Made by a program: the position numbers and the translations under genes. DNA of 25,593 bases, taken from NCBI GenBank assembly GCA_036507955.1, contig DATCIH010000024.1, positions 1-25,593 of the forward strand. The letters are read 5' to 3'. Positions 1 through 8,462 of this stretch are shown one piece after another. Under the pieces are notes generated by a model that saw only the letters and a program-made list of their open reading frames with translations, had not been told where the DNA came from and did no database searches. The first letter of the stretch is position 1. Each line of letters opens with the position of its first letter. This DNA is from DATCIH01 sp036507955. Lineage in GTDB: Bacteria > Bacillota > Clostridia > Clostridiales > Clostridiaceae.

Positions 1-20
1 AACAAAGAATAATCTAATTC

Positions 21-120
21 AGGGACACACCTGCTGGCTTGAGAATGAAGTCTTTAAAGTCATTGATTGCATAGCGATAAATGCTATCTTTATCGTCCTA
101 AAATCAGCAGGTATGTCCCT
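21..120. repeat. 100-bp REP-like palindromic element, left copy
   Basis: The element begins AGGGACACACCTGCTG (21-36) and ends CAGCAGGTATGTCCCT (105-120). These arms pair over 16 positions with one C-A mismatch. Inside is a smaller hairpin, CGATAAA (75-81) with TTTATCG (89-95), preceded by GCATAG. A second copy of exactly the same length lies at 25356-25455. It is non-coding. By analogy with REP/Y1-transposase systems it could be a non-autonomous mobile or structural element, but no transposase gene is in the window, so that origin is inference. Confidence 0.8.
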
Positions 121-150
121 GTTCAGATTAGAACGACAACACCTGACCAA

Positions 151-198
151 CCGTTTTCAGCTTACCCATTGTTTTCATCTTTACCCGTTGATTTATCC
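151..198. repeat. degenerate tandem repeat of about 18-19 bp, 2.6 copies
   Basis: Two successive units have the form (C/T)(C/T)GTTTTCA, then (G/T)C, then TTACCC (151-168 and 169-187). A partial third unit, TTGATTTATCC, runs 188-198. The repeat sits between the shared flank of the REP-like element (126-140) and the promoter of the HNH gene, and overlaps its -35 region. The copies differ at several positions, so the call is moderate. Confidence 0.5.
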
Positions 199-208
199 AT
201 GCTATAAT
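180..208 (+). promoter_or_regulatory. putative extended -10 promoter of the HNH gene
   Basis: A TATAAT hexamer at 203-208 is preceded by TGC, giving an extended -10 box. A weak -35 TTTACC (180-185) lies at 17-bp spacing. The gene's start codon is about 39 bases downstream of the -10. Confidence 0.6.
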
Positions 209-246
209 GATTTAATAAGTCTATATAAAAATGAGGAGTGACACTA

Positions 247-648
247 TTGATTAGGTGTGAGGTATGCGGTAAGAAAGCTGATGTACATCATATTATTCAT
301 AAAAGTGAAGGTGGTATGGATATTTCCTTTAACTATCTATATTTATGCTCATTTCATCATAGAGGAAAAAATGGACCTCATAGAAATAAAACTGTGGATT
401 TAAGTTATAAGCTTGGGCTAAAAAACAAGCTATTTGGTATGCTATTAAAGGATTATTATACTTTAAAGGATCTTTCGGATATATTTAATCTAAATGAAGC
501 TAAAGTAAAAAAGATTATTAGAAAGTCTCGATTATATAAGGAAGGCTACAGGAAGGAGGATATAATATATCTACTTCTTGGTTCAAAGGATTATAATGAG
601 AATATGTTAGAAGAGTATGATGATTTTATTAGGGTAAATATTATTTAA
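247..648 (+). CDS. small HNH-type zinc protein with C-terminal HTH-like region
   Basis: A 133-residue protein. The N-terminus shows an HNH/treble-clef pattern: Cys4-x2-Cys7, His14-His15, Asn29, then Cys34-x2-His37-His38. The second half (about residues 69-100) reads like a helix-turn-helix (LSDIFNLNEAKVKKIIRK). HNH folds are typically nucleases or nucleic-acid binders, but the target here is unknown. I chose the TTG at 247 because AGGAG (234-238) sits 8 bases upstream; the GTG at 238 would overlap that ribosome binding site. An ATG at 231 is out of frame. The gene stands alone upstream of pth behind its own promoter. It could be a DNA-binding regulator with a structural zinc site rather than an enzyme. 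Confidence 0.75.
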   Translation: MIRCEVCGKKADVHHIIHKSEGGMDISFNYLYLCSFHHRGKNGPHRNKTVDLSYKLGLKNKLFGMLLKDYYTLKDLSDIFNLNEAKVKKIIRKSRLYKEGYRKEDIIYLLLGSKDYNENMLEEYDDFIRVNII

Positions 649-738
649 ATATTTACAAGTGACCATCATGGGTACGAACTATGAAGTATGCTGTGATATT
701 TTCGAGGTTTTGGAAAATAACATTTTGGAGGAAGTTTT

Positions 739-1302
739 ATGTACCTAATTGTAGGGCTTGGAAACCCTGGTGACGAATATAAAGGCACTAGGCATAATGC
801 AGGCTATGACGTTATAGATTTAATTGCTTCAAAGTATAATATCTCTATAAATAGGATAAAATTTAAAGGAGTATACGGGGAAGGTAGCATAGAGAATAAT
901 AAAATAATATTAATTAAACCAATCACTTATATGAACCTTAGTGGGGAATGTATTTCAGAGTGGGTTAATTTTTATAAGATACCAATAAGCAATATAATTA
1001 TTATTTATGATGATATAAGCTTAGAGATGGGAAGATTAAGGATAAGATCAGAGGGCAGTGCTGGAGGACATAATGGAATAAAAAACATTATTGAAAGACT
1101 TGGAGTTCAGGTTTTCAATAGGATAAGAATAGGAGTTGGAGCCCCTAAAGGCGAACTAGTATCCTATGTACTTGGGAAGTTTTCAAGAGATGAAAAAGAG
1201 TTAATTTCAAAAACTTATAAAGCGGCAGGAGAAGCAGTTGAAATAGTATTAAGTAAAGGAACCTATGTTGCTATGAATAGCTTTAATTCCTTTAAGGCTT
1301 GA
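739..1302 (+). CDS. pth: peptidyl-tRNA hydrolase
   Basis: Cleaves peptidyl-tRNA released from stalled ribosomes in the cytoplasm, recycling tRNA. It has 187 residues, the normal family length. The N-terminal signature VGLGNPG (5-11) is followed by TRHNAG with the catalytic His19. PITYMNLSG carries the conserved substrate-contacting Asn, and YDDISL and GSAGGHNGIK complete the family pattern. The ribosome binding site GGAGG (727-731) is 7 bases before the ATG. mfd follows after 36 bases, so the two are probably cotranscribed. In B. subtilis a small gene (fin/yabK) sits between pth and mfd; it is absent here. Confidence 0.97.
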   Translation: MYLIVGLGNPGDEYKGTRHNAGYDVIDLIASKYNISINRIKFKGVYGEGSIENNKIILIKPITYMNLSGECISEWVNFYKIPISNIIIIYDDISLEMGRLRIRSEGSAGGHNGIKNIIERLGVQVFNRIRIGVGAPKGELVSYVLGKFSRDEKELISKTYKAAGEAVEIVLSKGTYVAMNSFNSFKA

Positions 1303-1338
1303 TAAATGCTTTGCTAATTATTAAAAGGAGTTGTTATA

Positions 1339-4300
1339 ATGCGGTTTAGAGGGCTAATAAAGCCTCTAATAGCCAGTAATGAGTTTGAAGAGGTTTTAAG
1401 TAATATTAAAAATATAGATTATCCAATTGGGGTGAATGGCTTATCCCAATCTGGAAGAGGCTATTTCATTGATAGTTTATACGAAGAGGTGGGGAAATCT
1501 CTTCTTATTTTGGTTGGTAGCGATGTGGAAGCTAAGGATATTTATGAAGATATATCCTTATATTCAACTAGCGTATATTATTTTCCAACTAAAGAGGTAG
1601 TGTTCTATAACATAGATGCTGTTTCCGGAGACTTAAGATGGGAGAGGCTGAAGATTCTTAGGGAGATGGTGAGAAAAAGTAGAAAAATAATAGTTACTTC
1701 CATAGAAGCATTAGCTGCCAGATATACACCTCTCAAACTATTTAAAAGTGGAATATTTAAATTAACCTTAGGAGATACTATAGACTTTTCCAAAATAGAA
1801 AAGGAACTAGTACAAAGTGGTTATGAAAGAGCTGACATGGTAGAAGAAAAGGGACAGTTTTCTATTCGTGGCGGGATATTTGACATATTTCCTCCAGGTA
1901 TGAGTCTACCCTATAGGGTAGAACTTTTTGGAGATGAAATTGATTCTATTAGAAGTTTTAATATGGATACTCAAAGGAGCATAGATAAGGTTAATAGCTT
2001 TGAGTTTTATCCTGCTAAGGAGGTAATATTAACCTCCACAAAGATAGAGGAAGGCTACAAAAAAATTGAAGCTGAGTATAAGGAAGTATTTAATAAACAG
2101 AACGATAATAAGGATTTACAACGAAAACTTAAAGAGGTTGTGGGCTCGAATTTGGAAAGTCTTAAAGAAAATTGGAGCTTTGAAACCATAGACAGTTATA
2201 TAAATTATTTTTATGAAGACACCTCAAGCCTCTTAGATTATTTAGAGGATCCTTATATTTTAATTCTAGACAGTCAAAGGTGTAGTGGCAAACTAGATAG
2301 TGTATATCAAGAATTTATAGAAAACTATAAAGGCTTTTTAGAGAGAGGAGATATATTACCAGGTCAAGGGAATTTGCTACTAAATAAAGAAGAAGTTATA
2401 AACTCCATAATAAGAAATAAGCTCTTGGTACTGAGCACCTTAGGTACTACAAATAAAAATTTTTTACCGAAGAACATTATAGAGTTTAATCAGATAAGCC
2501 TTCAAAATTATCATGGACAATTGGATCTGCTAATTGATGATATCATTAATAAGAAAAAAAATGGCTTTAGTATAATTATACTCTCAGGAACTAGACCCAG
2601 AGGCGAAAGGCTTGTTACTACCTTAAGAGACAGAGGTATTGAAAGTGTATATAGGGATATGATACCAGAAATAAATAAGGGTGAAGTGATAATTACCTTT
2701 GGAAACCAACTTGTAGGCTTTGAATTCCCAAATCTTAAGATATGTGTTATATCAGATAAAGAGATTTTTGGTGAATCAAAAAGAAAAAATCTAAAGCATT
2801 TCAAAAAAGGTGTAGGAAAGCTTAAGAGCTTTACCGACCTTAAGTTAGGTGATTATGTAGTTCATGTAAATCATGGTATTGGTGTATATAATGGTATAAA
2901 GCAGCTAGAGGTAGAAGGGCATAAAAGGGATTATCTAGAGCTTTATTATGGTGGGGAAGATAAACTTTATGTCCCTGTTGAGCAGCTTGATATGGTTCAA
3001 AAATATATAGGTAGTGAAGGCAGATCACCTAGAATTAATAAGCTAGGTGGAAGCGAATGGACTAAAGCAAAGATTAAAGCTAGAAAAGCCATTAATGAAG
3101 TTGCTGAGGAATTAGTTAAGCTTTATGCAATGCGCTCAACTCTAAAAGGTTTTAGTTTCAATAAGGATACGCAATGGCAAAATCAATTCGAAGAGGAATT
3201 TCCTTTTCAGGAAACTGTAGATCAATTATCCTCTATAGAAGATATTAAAAAAGATATGGAATCAGATAAACCTATGGATAGGCTTTTATGTGGGGATGTA
3301 GGTTATGGAAAAACAGAGGTGGCTTTAAGAGCAGCCTTTAAGGCGGTTATGGACAGTAAACAAGTAGCACTCTTAGTTCCAACAACTATACTTGCGGAGC
3401 AGCATTTTAATAACATGATACAAAGATTTTCTGATTTTCCAATAAAGATAGATATGCTAAGTAGATTTAGAACTCAAAAACAACAGAAAATCACCCTTCA
3501 AGCCCTTAAGGAAGGAAATGTAGATATATTAATTGGTACACATAAGCTGTTACAAAAGGACATCCTGTTTAAGGATTTGGGACTATTGATAGTAGATGAA
3601 GAACAAAGATTTGGTGTATCACATAAAGAGAGGATTAAAGAATTAAAGAAAAATATAGATGTATTAACTATGACTGCGACTCCAATACCTAGGACTCTTC
3701 ATATGTCTTTAACTGGAGTAAGGGATATGAGCGTTATTGATACCCCTCCAGAGGAAAGGTATCCAGTCCAGACCTATGTAGTAGAATTTAATGATCAGCT
3801 TAATCGGGATGCTATATTAAGGGAGATTGGTAGAGGAGGACAGGTATATTTTGTATATAATAGAGTAGAAACCATAAAGGAAATGGCAGCTTATCTTGGT
3901 AAATTAGTGCCTGAAGCAAAGATTGCTATAGGCCATGGGCAAATGACAGAAAGGGAGCTTGAAACTGTAATAGTAGACTTTATGAAACATAAATATGATA
4001 TATTAGTTTCTACAACTATAATTGAGACAGGTATGGACATTCCTAATGTAAATACTATGATTATATGTGATTCTGATAAAATGGGATTATCTCAGCTCTA
4101 CCAATTAAGAGGAAGGGTAGGAAGGTCCAATAGGATAGCCTATGCTTATCTCACATATAAAAAGGATAGAGTACTGACTGAGGTTGCTGAAAAGAGACTT
4201 AAGGCTATTAAAGATTTCACAGAGCTTGGTTCAGGATTTAAAATTGCCTTAAGAGATCTTGAGATAAGAGGCGCAGGTAATATGATGGGCTCAGCTCAGC

Positions 4301-4875
4301 ATGGACATATGTCCTCTATAGGATATGATTTATATTGTAGGATGATGGAGGAAACCGTAAAGCTAATCCATGGGGAGATACTGAAGGAAAAAACTGAGAC
4401 AACCATTGAATTAAAGGTGGATGCGTATATACCATCCGAATATATACAAGATGAAGGACAAAAGATAGAAATATATAAGAAGATAGCAGTAATTAGCACT
4501 AAAGAGGAACTATATGATCTACAAGAGGAAATAGAAGACAGATTTTCCGACATACCAAAGTCTGTTTATAATTTAATGGATATAGCTGTTTTTAGAAATA
4601 TAGCTGGAAATTATGAAATAAGCGAAATAAAGGAAAAAGGTAGTCAGCTTATATTTAAATTTGAAAGGGGAGATTATCTAAAGGAAAATATAGTAGAGAT
4701 CCTGATTAAAAACTTTGGCAATAAGCTTAGCTTTAGAAATCTTGAAAAACCAACTCTAATATTTAGTTTTGACAAGGATAAAAAAGAGTCCTTAGATTTA
4801 CTTAAGGAAATAATAAACCTTTTTCAGTTAAATACAGTGAAAAATGATGAGGAACTAAAAAAGGATTTGAATTAA
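1339..4875 (+). CDS. mfd: transcription-repair coupling factor Mfd
   Basis: An ATP-dependent translocase that dislodges RNA polymerase stalled at DNA lesions and recruits UvrA. It has 1178 residues, full length. Domains in order: a UvrB-like N-terminal module (about 1-350), a CarD-type RNA polymerase interaction domain starting near residue 500 (LGDYVVHVNHGIGVY), the RecG-like helicase motor with Walker A GDVGYGKT (652-659) and Walker B DEEQ (753-756), the SF2 motif TATPIPRTL, and motif VI QLRGRVGRS. The C-terminal TRCF domain occupies roughly 1010-1120. AAGGAG precedes the ATG. It lies between pth and the foldase gene, as in many Firmicutes. Confidence 0.98.
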   Translation: MRFRGLIKPLIASNEFEEVLSNIKNIDYPIGVNGLSQSGRGYFIDSLYEEVGKSLLILVGSDVEAKDIYEDISLYSTSVYYFPTKEVVFYNIDAVSGDLRWERLKILREMVRKSRKIIVTSIEALAARYTPLKLFKSGIFKLTLGDTIDFSKIEKELVQSGYERADMVEEKGQFSIRGGIFDIFPPGMSLPYRVELFGDEIDSIRSFNMDTQRSIDKVNSFEFYPAKEVILTSTKIEEGYKKIEAEYKEVFNKQNDNKDLQRKLKEVVGSNLESLKENWSFETIDSYINYFYEDTSSLLDYLEDPYILILDSQRCSGKLDSVYQEFIENYKGFLERGDILPGQGNLLLNKEEVINSIIRNKLLVLSTLGTTNKNFLPKNIIEFNQISLQNYHGQLDLLIDDIINKKKNGFSIIILSGTRPRGERLVTTLRDRGIESVYRDMIPEINKGEVIITFGNQLVGFEFPNLKICVISDKEIFGESKRKNLKHFKKGVGKLKSFTDLKLGDYVVHVNHGIGVYNGIKQLEVEGHKRDYLELYYGGEDKLYVPVEQLDMVQKYIGSEGRSPRINKLGGSEWTKAKIKARKAINEVAEELVKLYAMRSTLKGFSFNKDTQWQNQFEEEFPFQETVDQLSSIEDIKKDMESDKPMDRLLCGDVGYGKTEVALRAAFKAVMDSKQVALLVPTTILAEQHFNNMIQRFSDFPIKIDMLSRFRTQKQQKITLQALKEGNVDILIGTHKLLQKDILFKDLGLLIVDEEQRFGVSHKERIKELKKNIDVLTMTATPIPRTLHMSLTGVRDMSVIDTPPEERYPVQTYVVEFNDQLNRDAILREIGRGGQVYFVYNRVETIKEMAAYLGKLVPEAKIAIGHGQMTERELETVIVDFMKHKYDILVSTTIIETGMDIPNVNTMIICDSDKMGLSQLYQLRGRVGRSNRIAYAYLTYKKDRVLTEVAEKRLKAIKDFTELGSGFKIALRDLEIRGAGNMMGSAQHGHMSSIGYDLYCRMMEETVKLIHGEILKEKTETTIELKVDAYIPSEYIQDEGQKIEIYKKIAVISTKEELYDLQEEIEDRFSDIPKSVYNLMDIAVFRNIAGNYEISEIKEKGSQLIFKFERGDYLKENIVEILIKNFGNKLSFRNLEKPTLIFSFDKDKKESLDLLKEIINLFQLNTVKNDEELKKDLN

Positions 4876-4895
4876 TAGGTAGTTATACTTATAAT
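4867..4895 (+). promoter_or_regulatory. putative sigma-A promoter of prsA
   Basis: TTGAAT (4867-4872) and TATAAT (4890-4895) are separated by 17 bases. The -35 overlaps the last codons of mfd. This suggests the foldase gene can be transcribed independently of mfd. Confidence 0.6.
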
Positions 4896-4924
4896 CAATA
4901 TATAAAGAAATGGAGGAGAAATAC

Positions 4925-5926
4925 ATGAGATATATAAAGGGATTAACAATAGTCCTTCTAGGAAGTTTAGTTTTGTCTATATCAGGCTGTGGATTATTAA
5001 CTAAAACTCCAGAAGCTATAGCAAAGTCACCAGTTGGAAAAGTTAATGGGGTTATAATAACAAAGGCGGAGTTTCAGAAAAGGTTAGATCAAAATATATC
5101 AAGTCTTAATTCCCAATATGGAGCTGATTTTGATAAAAGTGATACTGGAAAGCAATATGTAGCTCAGCTTAAAACCAATCTTATTGGGCAGATGGAATCT
5201 GAGGTTTTGCTCGTTCAAAAAGCTAAGGAACTAAAATTAGATAGTGATACTTCAAAAATAGACACAGAAGTTAAGACCCAGATTGATAGCATTAAGAAGG
5301 ATAATTATGCAGGTGATGAGGCGAAATATGTAGCTGCTATTAAAAGTGCTGGCTATACTGAAGCTTCTTTCCCCCTTGAGATTAGAAGGCAAGTTATAAT
5401 AAATAATGTATTAGATTACATAGATAAGGATGTTACAGTCTCTGATGCAGAAATTAAAGATTATTATGATAAAAACCCATATGAATTTACAGAAAAGCCA
5501 AATACAATAAAGCTATTACATATTAATGTTGCCACCGAGGCAGAAGCAATTGCAGTTTTAGCTAGGCTTAAAAATAAAGAAGACTTTGCAGCGGTTGCTA
5601 AGGAGGTGTCCTTAGATACAGCAACTAAGGATAAGGGTGGTGACTTAGGCGATGTACCTTATCTAAACTCAGGCCTTGAAGAAGCTTTTATGACAGCAGC
5701 TATAAAGCTTAAGGATGGAACAGTTTCAGACCCAGTTACATTAACAAGTGGTTTTGATATAATAAAAGCAGTTTCCAGGGCGGAGTTTCCAGAGAAAACT
5801 TTAGCAGCAGTCACGGATACAATAAAATCAGAAGTTACAACTACCAAAAATACCGCAGCTCAAAATGCTAAAATTACAGAATGGACTAAAGTCGCTAAAA
5901 TTACTACCTACACAAATAATTTATAA
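4925..5926 (+). CDS. prsA: PrsA-type peptidyl-prolyl isomerase lipoprotein
   Basis: An extracytoplasmic foldase anchored to the outer face of the membrane that helps secreted proteins fold. The ATG at 4925 is chosen because GGAGG (4912-4916) lies 8 bases upstream; the in-frame ATG at 4910 overlaps that site. The 333-residue product begins with a short basic stretch, a hydrophobic segment (7-19) and lipobox ISGC with the lipidated Cys22. A SurA/PrsA-like chaperone region follows, then a parvulin (PpiC) domain at about 188-283 (IKLLHINVATEAEA through GFDIIKAVSR, with GGDLGDVPY). The acidic/helical tail ends IT(T)YTNNL. The symbol is by family; clostridia often carry several paralogues. Confidence 0.85.
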   Translation: MRYIKGLTIVLLGSLVLSISGCGLLTKTPEAIAKSPVGKVNGVIITKAEFQKRLDQNISSLNSQYGADFDKSDTGKQYVAQLKTNLIGQMESEVLLVQKAKELKLDSDTSKIDTEVKTQIDSIKKDNYAGDEAKYVAAIKSAGYTEASFPLEIRRQVIINNVLDYIDKDVTVSDAEIKDYYDKNPYEFTEKPNTIKLLHINVATEAEAIAVLARLKNKEDFAAVAKEVSLDTATKDKGGDLGDVPYLNSGLEEAFMTAAIKLKDGTVSDPVTLTSGFDIIKAVSRAEFPEKTLAAVTDTIKSEVTTTKNTAAQNAKITEWTKVAKITTYTNNL

Positions 5927-5931
5927 TTTCT

Positions 5932-5964
5932 ATTGCACAGCTTATATAGTTGTACAATTTTTTT
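5932..5964 (+). terminator. intrinsic terminator after prsA
   Basis: ATTGCACAGCT (5932-5942) pairs with AGTTGTACAAT (5948-5958) around a TATAT loop, with one mismatch and one G-T pair. A seven-T run (5958-5964) follows. Confidence 0.85.
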
Positions 5965-6007
5965 AATGTGTAACTATTTCCATAGTAGTACTTTATTTCA
6001 TCTTTGT

Positions 6008-6036
6008 GTATAAAATATCTAATTTAGCAATATAAT
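6008..6036 (+). promoter_or_regulatory. possible promoter of spoVT
   Basis: TATAAT (6031-6036) lies 17 bases after GTATAA (6008-6013), which is a poor sigma-A -35 but fits the GnATR -35 used by sigma-F/G. An alternative -10, CAATATA (6028-6034), matches CATnhTA at six of seven positions but at short spacing (15). B. subtilis spoVT is sigma-G dependent, which motivated the search. Weak call. Confidence 0.3.
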
Positions 6037-6092
6037 AAGCATACAATATTAAACAAACTATAATTCGACAAAATTAAGGAGGGAATTCATAC

Positions 6093-6647
6093 ATGAAGGC
6101 TACTGGAATAGTTAGGCGAATTGATGATTTAGGCAGGGTAGTTATCCCTAAAGAAATAAGAAGAACTCTTAGGATAAGAGAAGGAGACCCACTGGAGATA
6201 TTTACAGATAGAGAAGGTGGAGTAATCTTAAAAAAATACTCACCAATAGGAGAATTAACAGATTTCTCAAAGGAATATGCAGAATCACTTCAACAATCAA
6301 TAGGGCATACTATATTGATAGCAGATAAAGATAATATTGTATCGGGTAGCGGACCAACCAGAAAAGATTATATGGATAAAAGGGTCAGCAACGATTTGTT
6401 AAAGGTTGTAGAAGATAGAAAGATTGTTTTACTTGGAGAAGCGGGCAATGGAAAGGCTATAGCTCTATTTCAAGATGAGGATGTTGAAAACAAATTTTAT
6501 TGTGAAATAATTTCTCCAATTATGGCAGAAGGAGATACAATTGGAGCTGTAATCATCTTATCTAAAACCCAGGGTGAAAAGCTTGGTGAATTAGAGATGA
6601 AAATAGCAGAAACTGCATCTGCCTTCTTAGGTAAGCAAATGGAGTAA
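6093..6647 (+). CDS. spoVT: stage V sporulation transcription regulator SpoVT
   Basis: A DNA-binding regulator that adjusts late forespore gene expression in spore formers. It has 184 residues. Residues 1-50 form an AbrB-type swapped-hairpin DNA-binding domain (GIVRRIDDLGRVVIPKEIRRTL). The remainder is a GAF-like ligand-sensing domain (about 55-184), the SpoVT architecture rather than the short AbrB one. AGGAGG sits upstream of the ATG. It follows the prsA terminator, so it forms its own transcription unit. Position between mfd and a SpoVB-like flippase matches the B. subtilis order. Confidence 0.95.
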   Translation: MKATGIVRRIDDLGRVVIPKEIRRTLRIREGDPLEIFTDREGGVILKKYSPIGELTDFSKEYAESLQQSIGHTILIADKDNIVSGSGPTRKDYMDKRVSNDLLKVVEDRKIVLLGEAGNGKAIALFQDEDVENKFYCEIISPIMAEGDTIGAVIILSKTQGEKLGELEMKIAETASAFLGKQME

Positions 6648-6656
6648 AAATTACCA

Positions 6657-6684
6657 TCTATATTATAAATAAAAATAATATAGA
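6657..6684 (+). terminator. AT-rich hairpin after spoVT
   Basis: TCTATATTAT (6657-6666) pairs perfectly with ATAATATAGA (6675-6684) around an 8-base loop. It starts about 10 bases after the spoVT stop. No U-tract follows, so termination is uncertain. It is the first of two consecutive perfect 10-bp hairpins. Confidence 0.45.
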
Positions 6685-6697
6685 AAGGTACAGTACT

Positions 6698-6742
6698 ATG
6701 AGACCAGTGATAAATGGCGTTACAGCCTATTGCTGGTCTCAT
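6698..6742 (+). terminator. perfect 10-bp hairpin, probable spoVT terminator
   Basis: ATGAGACCAG (6698-6707) pairs with CTGGTCTCAT (6733-6742) across a 25-base loop, followed by the T-rich TTTACTTAT. The tail is imperfect, so it may also act as an RNA stabiliser. Confidence 0.55.
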
Positions 6743-6860
6743 TTACTTATATTCGAATAATAATTTTTATTTTTCATTTTGTATACACCTGTTAAATTGT
6801 AAGTTATATTAATTCCAAAACTTAAATAAATATACTTTATAGAGGTTTTGGGGGTAAAAG

Positions 6861-8435
6861 ATGAAAAAACAATCCTTAATCAAGGGAACGCTAATTTTAG
6901 GTGCAGCAGGAGTACTGTCAAGATTCTTAGGTCTTTTCTTCAGGTGGCCACTTATGATGCTAATTGGGGACGAGGGGATGGGATATTATCAAATGTCCTA
7001 TCCTTTGTATATGTTCTATGTTGCAATAGCCAGCGGTTTACCAGTTGCTATATCAAAGCTAGTTGCAGAAAAAAATGCTTTAGGAGATAAATACGGATCA
7101 AACGAAGTCTTAAAAAAAGCATTACTATTGATGTTAACTATGGGTACAGTATTTTCAATATTATTAGTTATATTTTCAAAAGATATAATTCAATTATTAA
7201 AGTGGGATAAAAAGTCCTATTATTCGCTAATAGGTATAGCTCTAGGACCATTATTCATCTCTTTTTTATGTAGTTTTAGAGGCTATTTCCAAGGCCATCA
7301 GAATATGACACCAACTGCTATATCAGAGCTTATTGAGCAGGTGGGGAGAGTAACCTTTGGAGTTGGTTTAGCATATTTATTATTGCCTAAAGGCATTGAG
7401 TATTCTGCAGGAGGTGCTGCACTAGGCGCATCTATAGGAGCAATCTTTGGAAGTATTTATTTAATGGTAAAGTATGTACATTATAATCGAGAAAGCACCA
7501 AAGAACACAAATTTAAAGAGATAGGTTGTGCTAGGCTAAAGGATAAGGCCTCACAAGGAGTATTAACAAGACTTGTTGCTATTGCTATCCCGATATCCCT
7601 GGGGGCAACCGTAAGCACTATAATGAGCCTAATGGACTCATTTTTGGTACCTCAAAGACTTCTTTCAGCAGGCTTTACTCATGCCCAAGCTGCTGTATTA
7701 TATGGGCAGCTTACTGGTAAGGCTTTTGTGCTTATAAATATTCCTTTAACCTTATCCATAGCACTATGTGCTTCCTTAGTTCCGTCCATCGCAGAATCCT
7801 TTATATTAAAGAGAAAGCTGGAACTTATAAGAAAGGTTGAAGCTGCTTTTAAATTTTCTGCAGTAATAGCCTTTCCATCATTTTTAGGCCTATTTTTTAT
7901 GGCTGAGCCTATACTAAATTTATTATTTCCGGGAAGATCAGATGGAGCACTTATTTTAAAATATTTAGCTATATCCATCCCTTTTATTGTTGCAGCACAA
8001 ATGACAACAGCTATACTTCAAGGTAGCGGTATATACCTTTTACCAGTGATAAATCTTTTATTAGGTTGTATAACGAAAATAATTATAACAAATTTATTGG
8101 TACCGATACCCTCAATTAATATATATGGTGCAATAATAGGAACCATAGTTGGGTATGTATTAGCATCGGTTTTAAATATAATATTAGTAAAAAAGAAAAT
8201 GAATATCTCTATAAATTATTATAATACTGTTATAAAGCCAGCTTATGCTTCGGTGTTAATGATTATTGCTGTAATATTTGTTTTTTCAAAACTTTATAGT
8301 TATAATTTAAGTATCAAAGTAGCCTGTATTATTTCCATTACCATTGGTATTTTGGTATACACCTTATTTATTATAGTATTTGGAGTATTTAAATACAGTT
8401 ATATAAAAGATAAACTTAAATCAAAAGCAAAATAA
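6861..8435 (+). CDS. SpoVB/YabM-type MOP-family lipid-linked glycan flippase
   Basis: A polytopic membrane protein of 524 residues with about 14 hydrophobic segments over its whole length. The N-terminus (KGTLILGAAGVLSRFLGLFFRWPL) is typical of the SpoVB/MurJ-like polysaccharide exporter family, which flips lipid-linked cell-wall or cortex precursors. Short basic loops and a lysine-rich end (KDKLKSKAK) suggest a cytoplasmic C-terminus. It occupies the place of B. subtilis yabM, between spoVT and mazG. The ribosome binding site is an unusual GGGGG tract about 8 bases before the ATG. The specific substrate and whether it acts in sporulation cannot be told from sequence. Confidence 0.85.
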   Translation: MKKQSLIKGTLILGAAGVLSRFLGLFFRWPLMMLIGDEGMGYYQMSYPLYMFYVAIASGLPVAISKLVAEKNALGDKYGSNEVLKKALLLMLTMGTVFSILLVIFSKDIIQLLKWDKKSYYSLIGIALGPLFISFLCSFRGYFQGHQNMTPTAISELIEQVGRVTFGVGLAYLLLPKGIEYSAGGAALGASIGAIFGSIYLMVKYVHYNRESTKEHKFKEIGCARLKDKASQGVLTRLVAIAIPISLGATVSTIMSLMDSFLVPQRLLSAGFTHAQAAVLYGQLTGKAFVLINIPLTLSIALCASLVPSIAESFILKRKLELIRKVEAAFKFSAVIAFPSFLGLFFMAEPILNLLFPGRSDGALILKYLAISIPFIVAAQMTTAILQGSGIYLLPVINLLLGCITKIIITNLLVPIPSINIYGAIIGTIVGYVLASVLNIILVKKKMNISINYYNTVIKPAYASVLMIIAVIFVFSKLYSYNLSIKVACIISITIGILVYTLFIIVFGVFKYSYIKDKLKSKAK

Positions 8436-8462
8436 ATCAAGCTACTTCAGAGGAGAAAATAT

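Noticed and set aside
6848..7090. 80-codon frame overlapping the start of the flippase gene
   Set aside because: Out-of-frame overlap with a strong membrane-protein gene and no family match.
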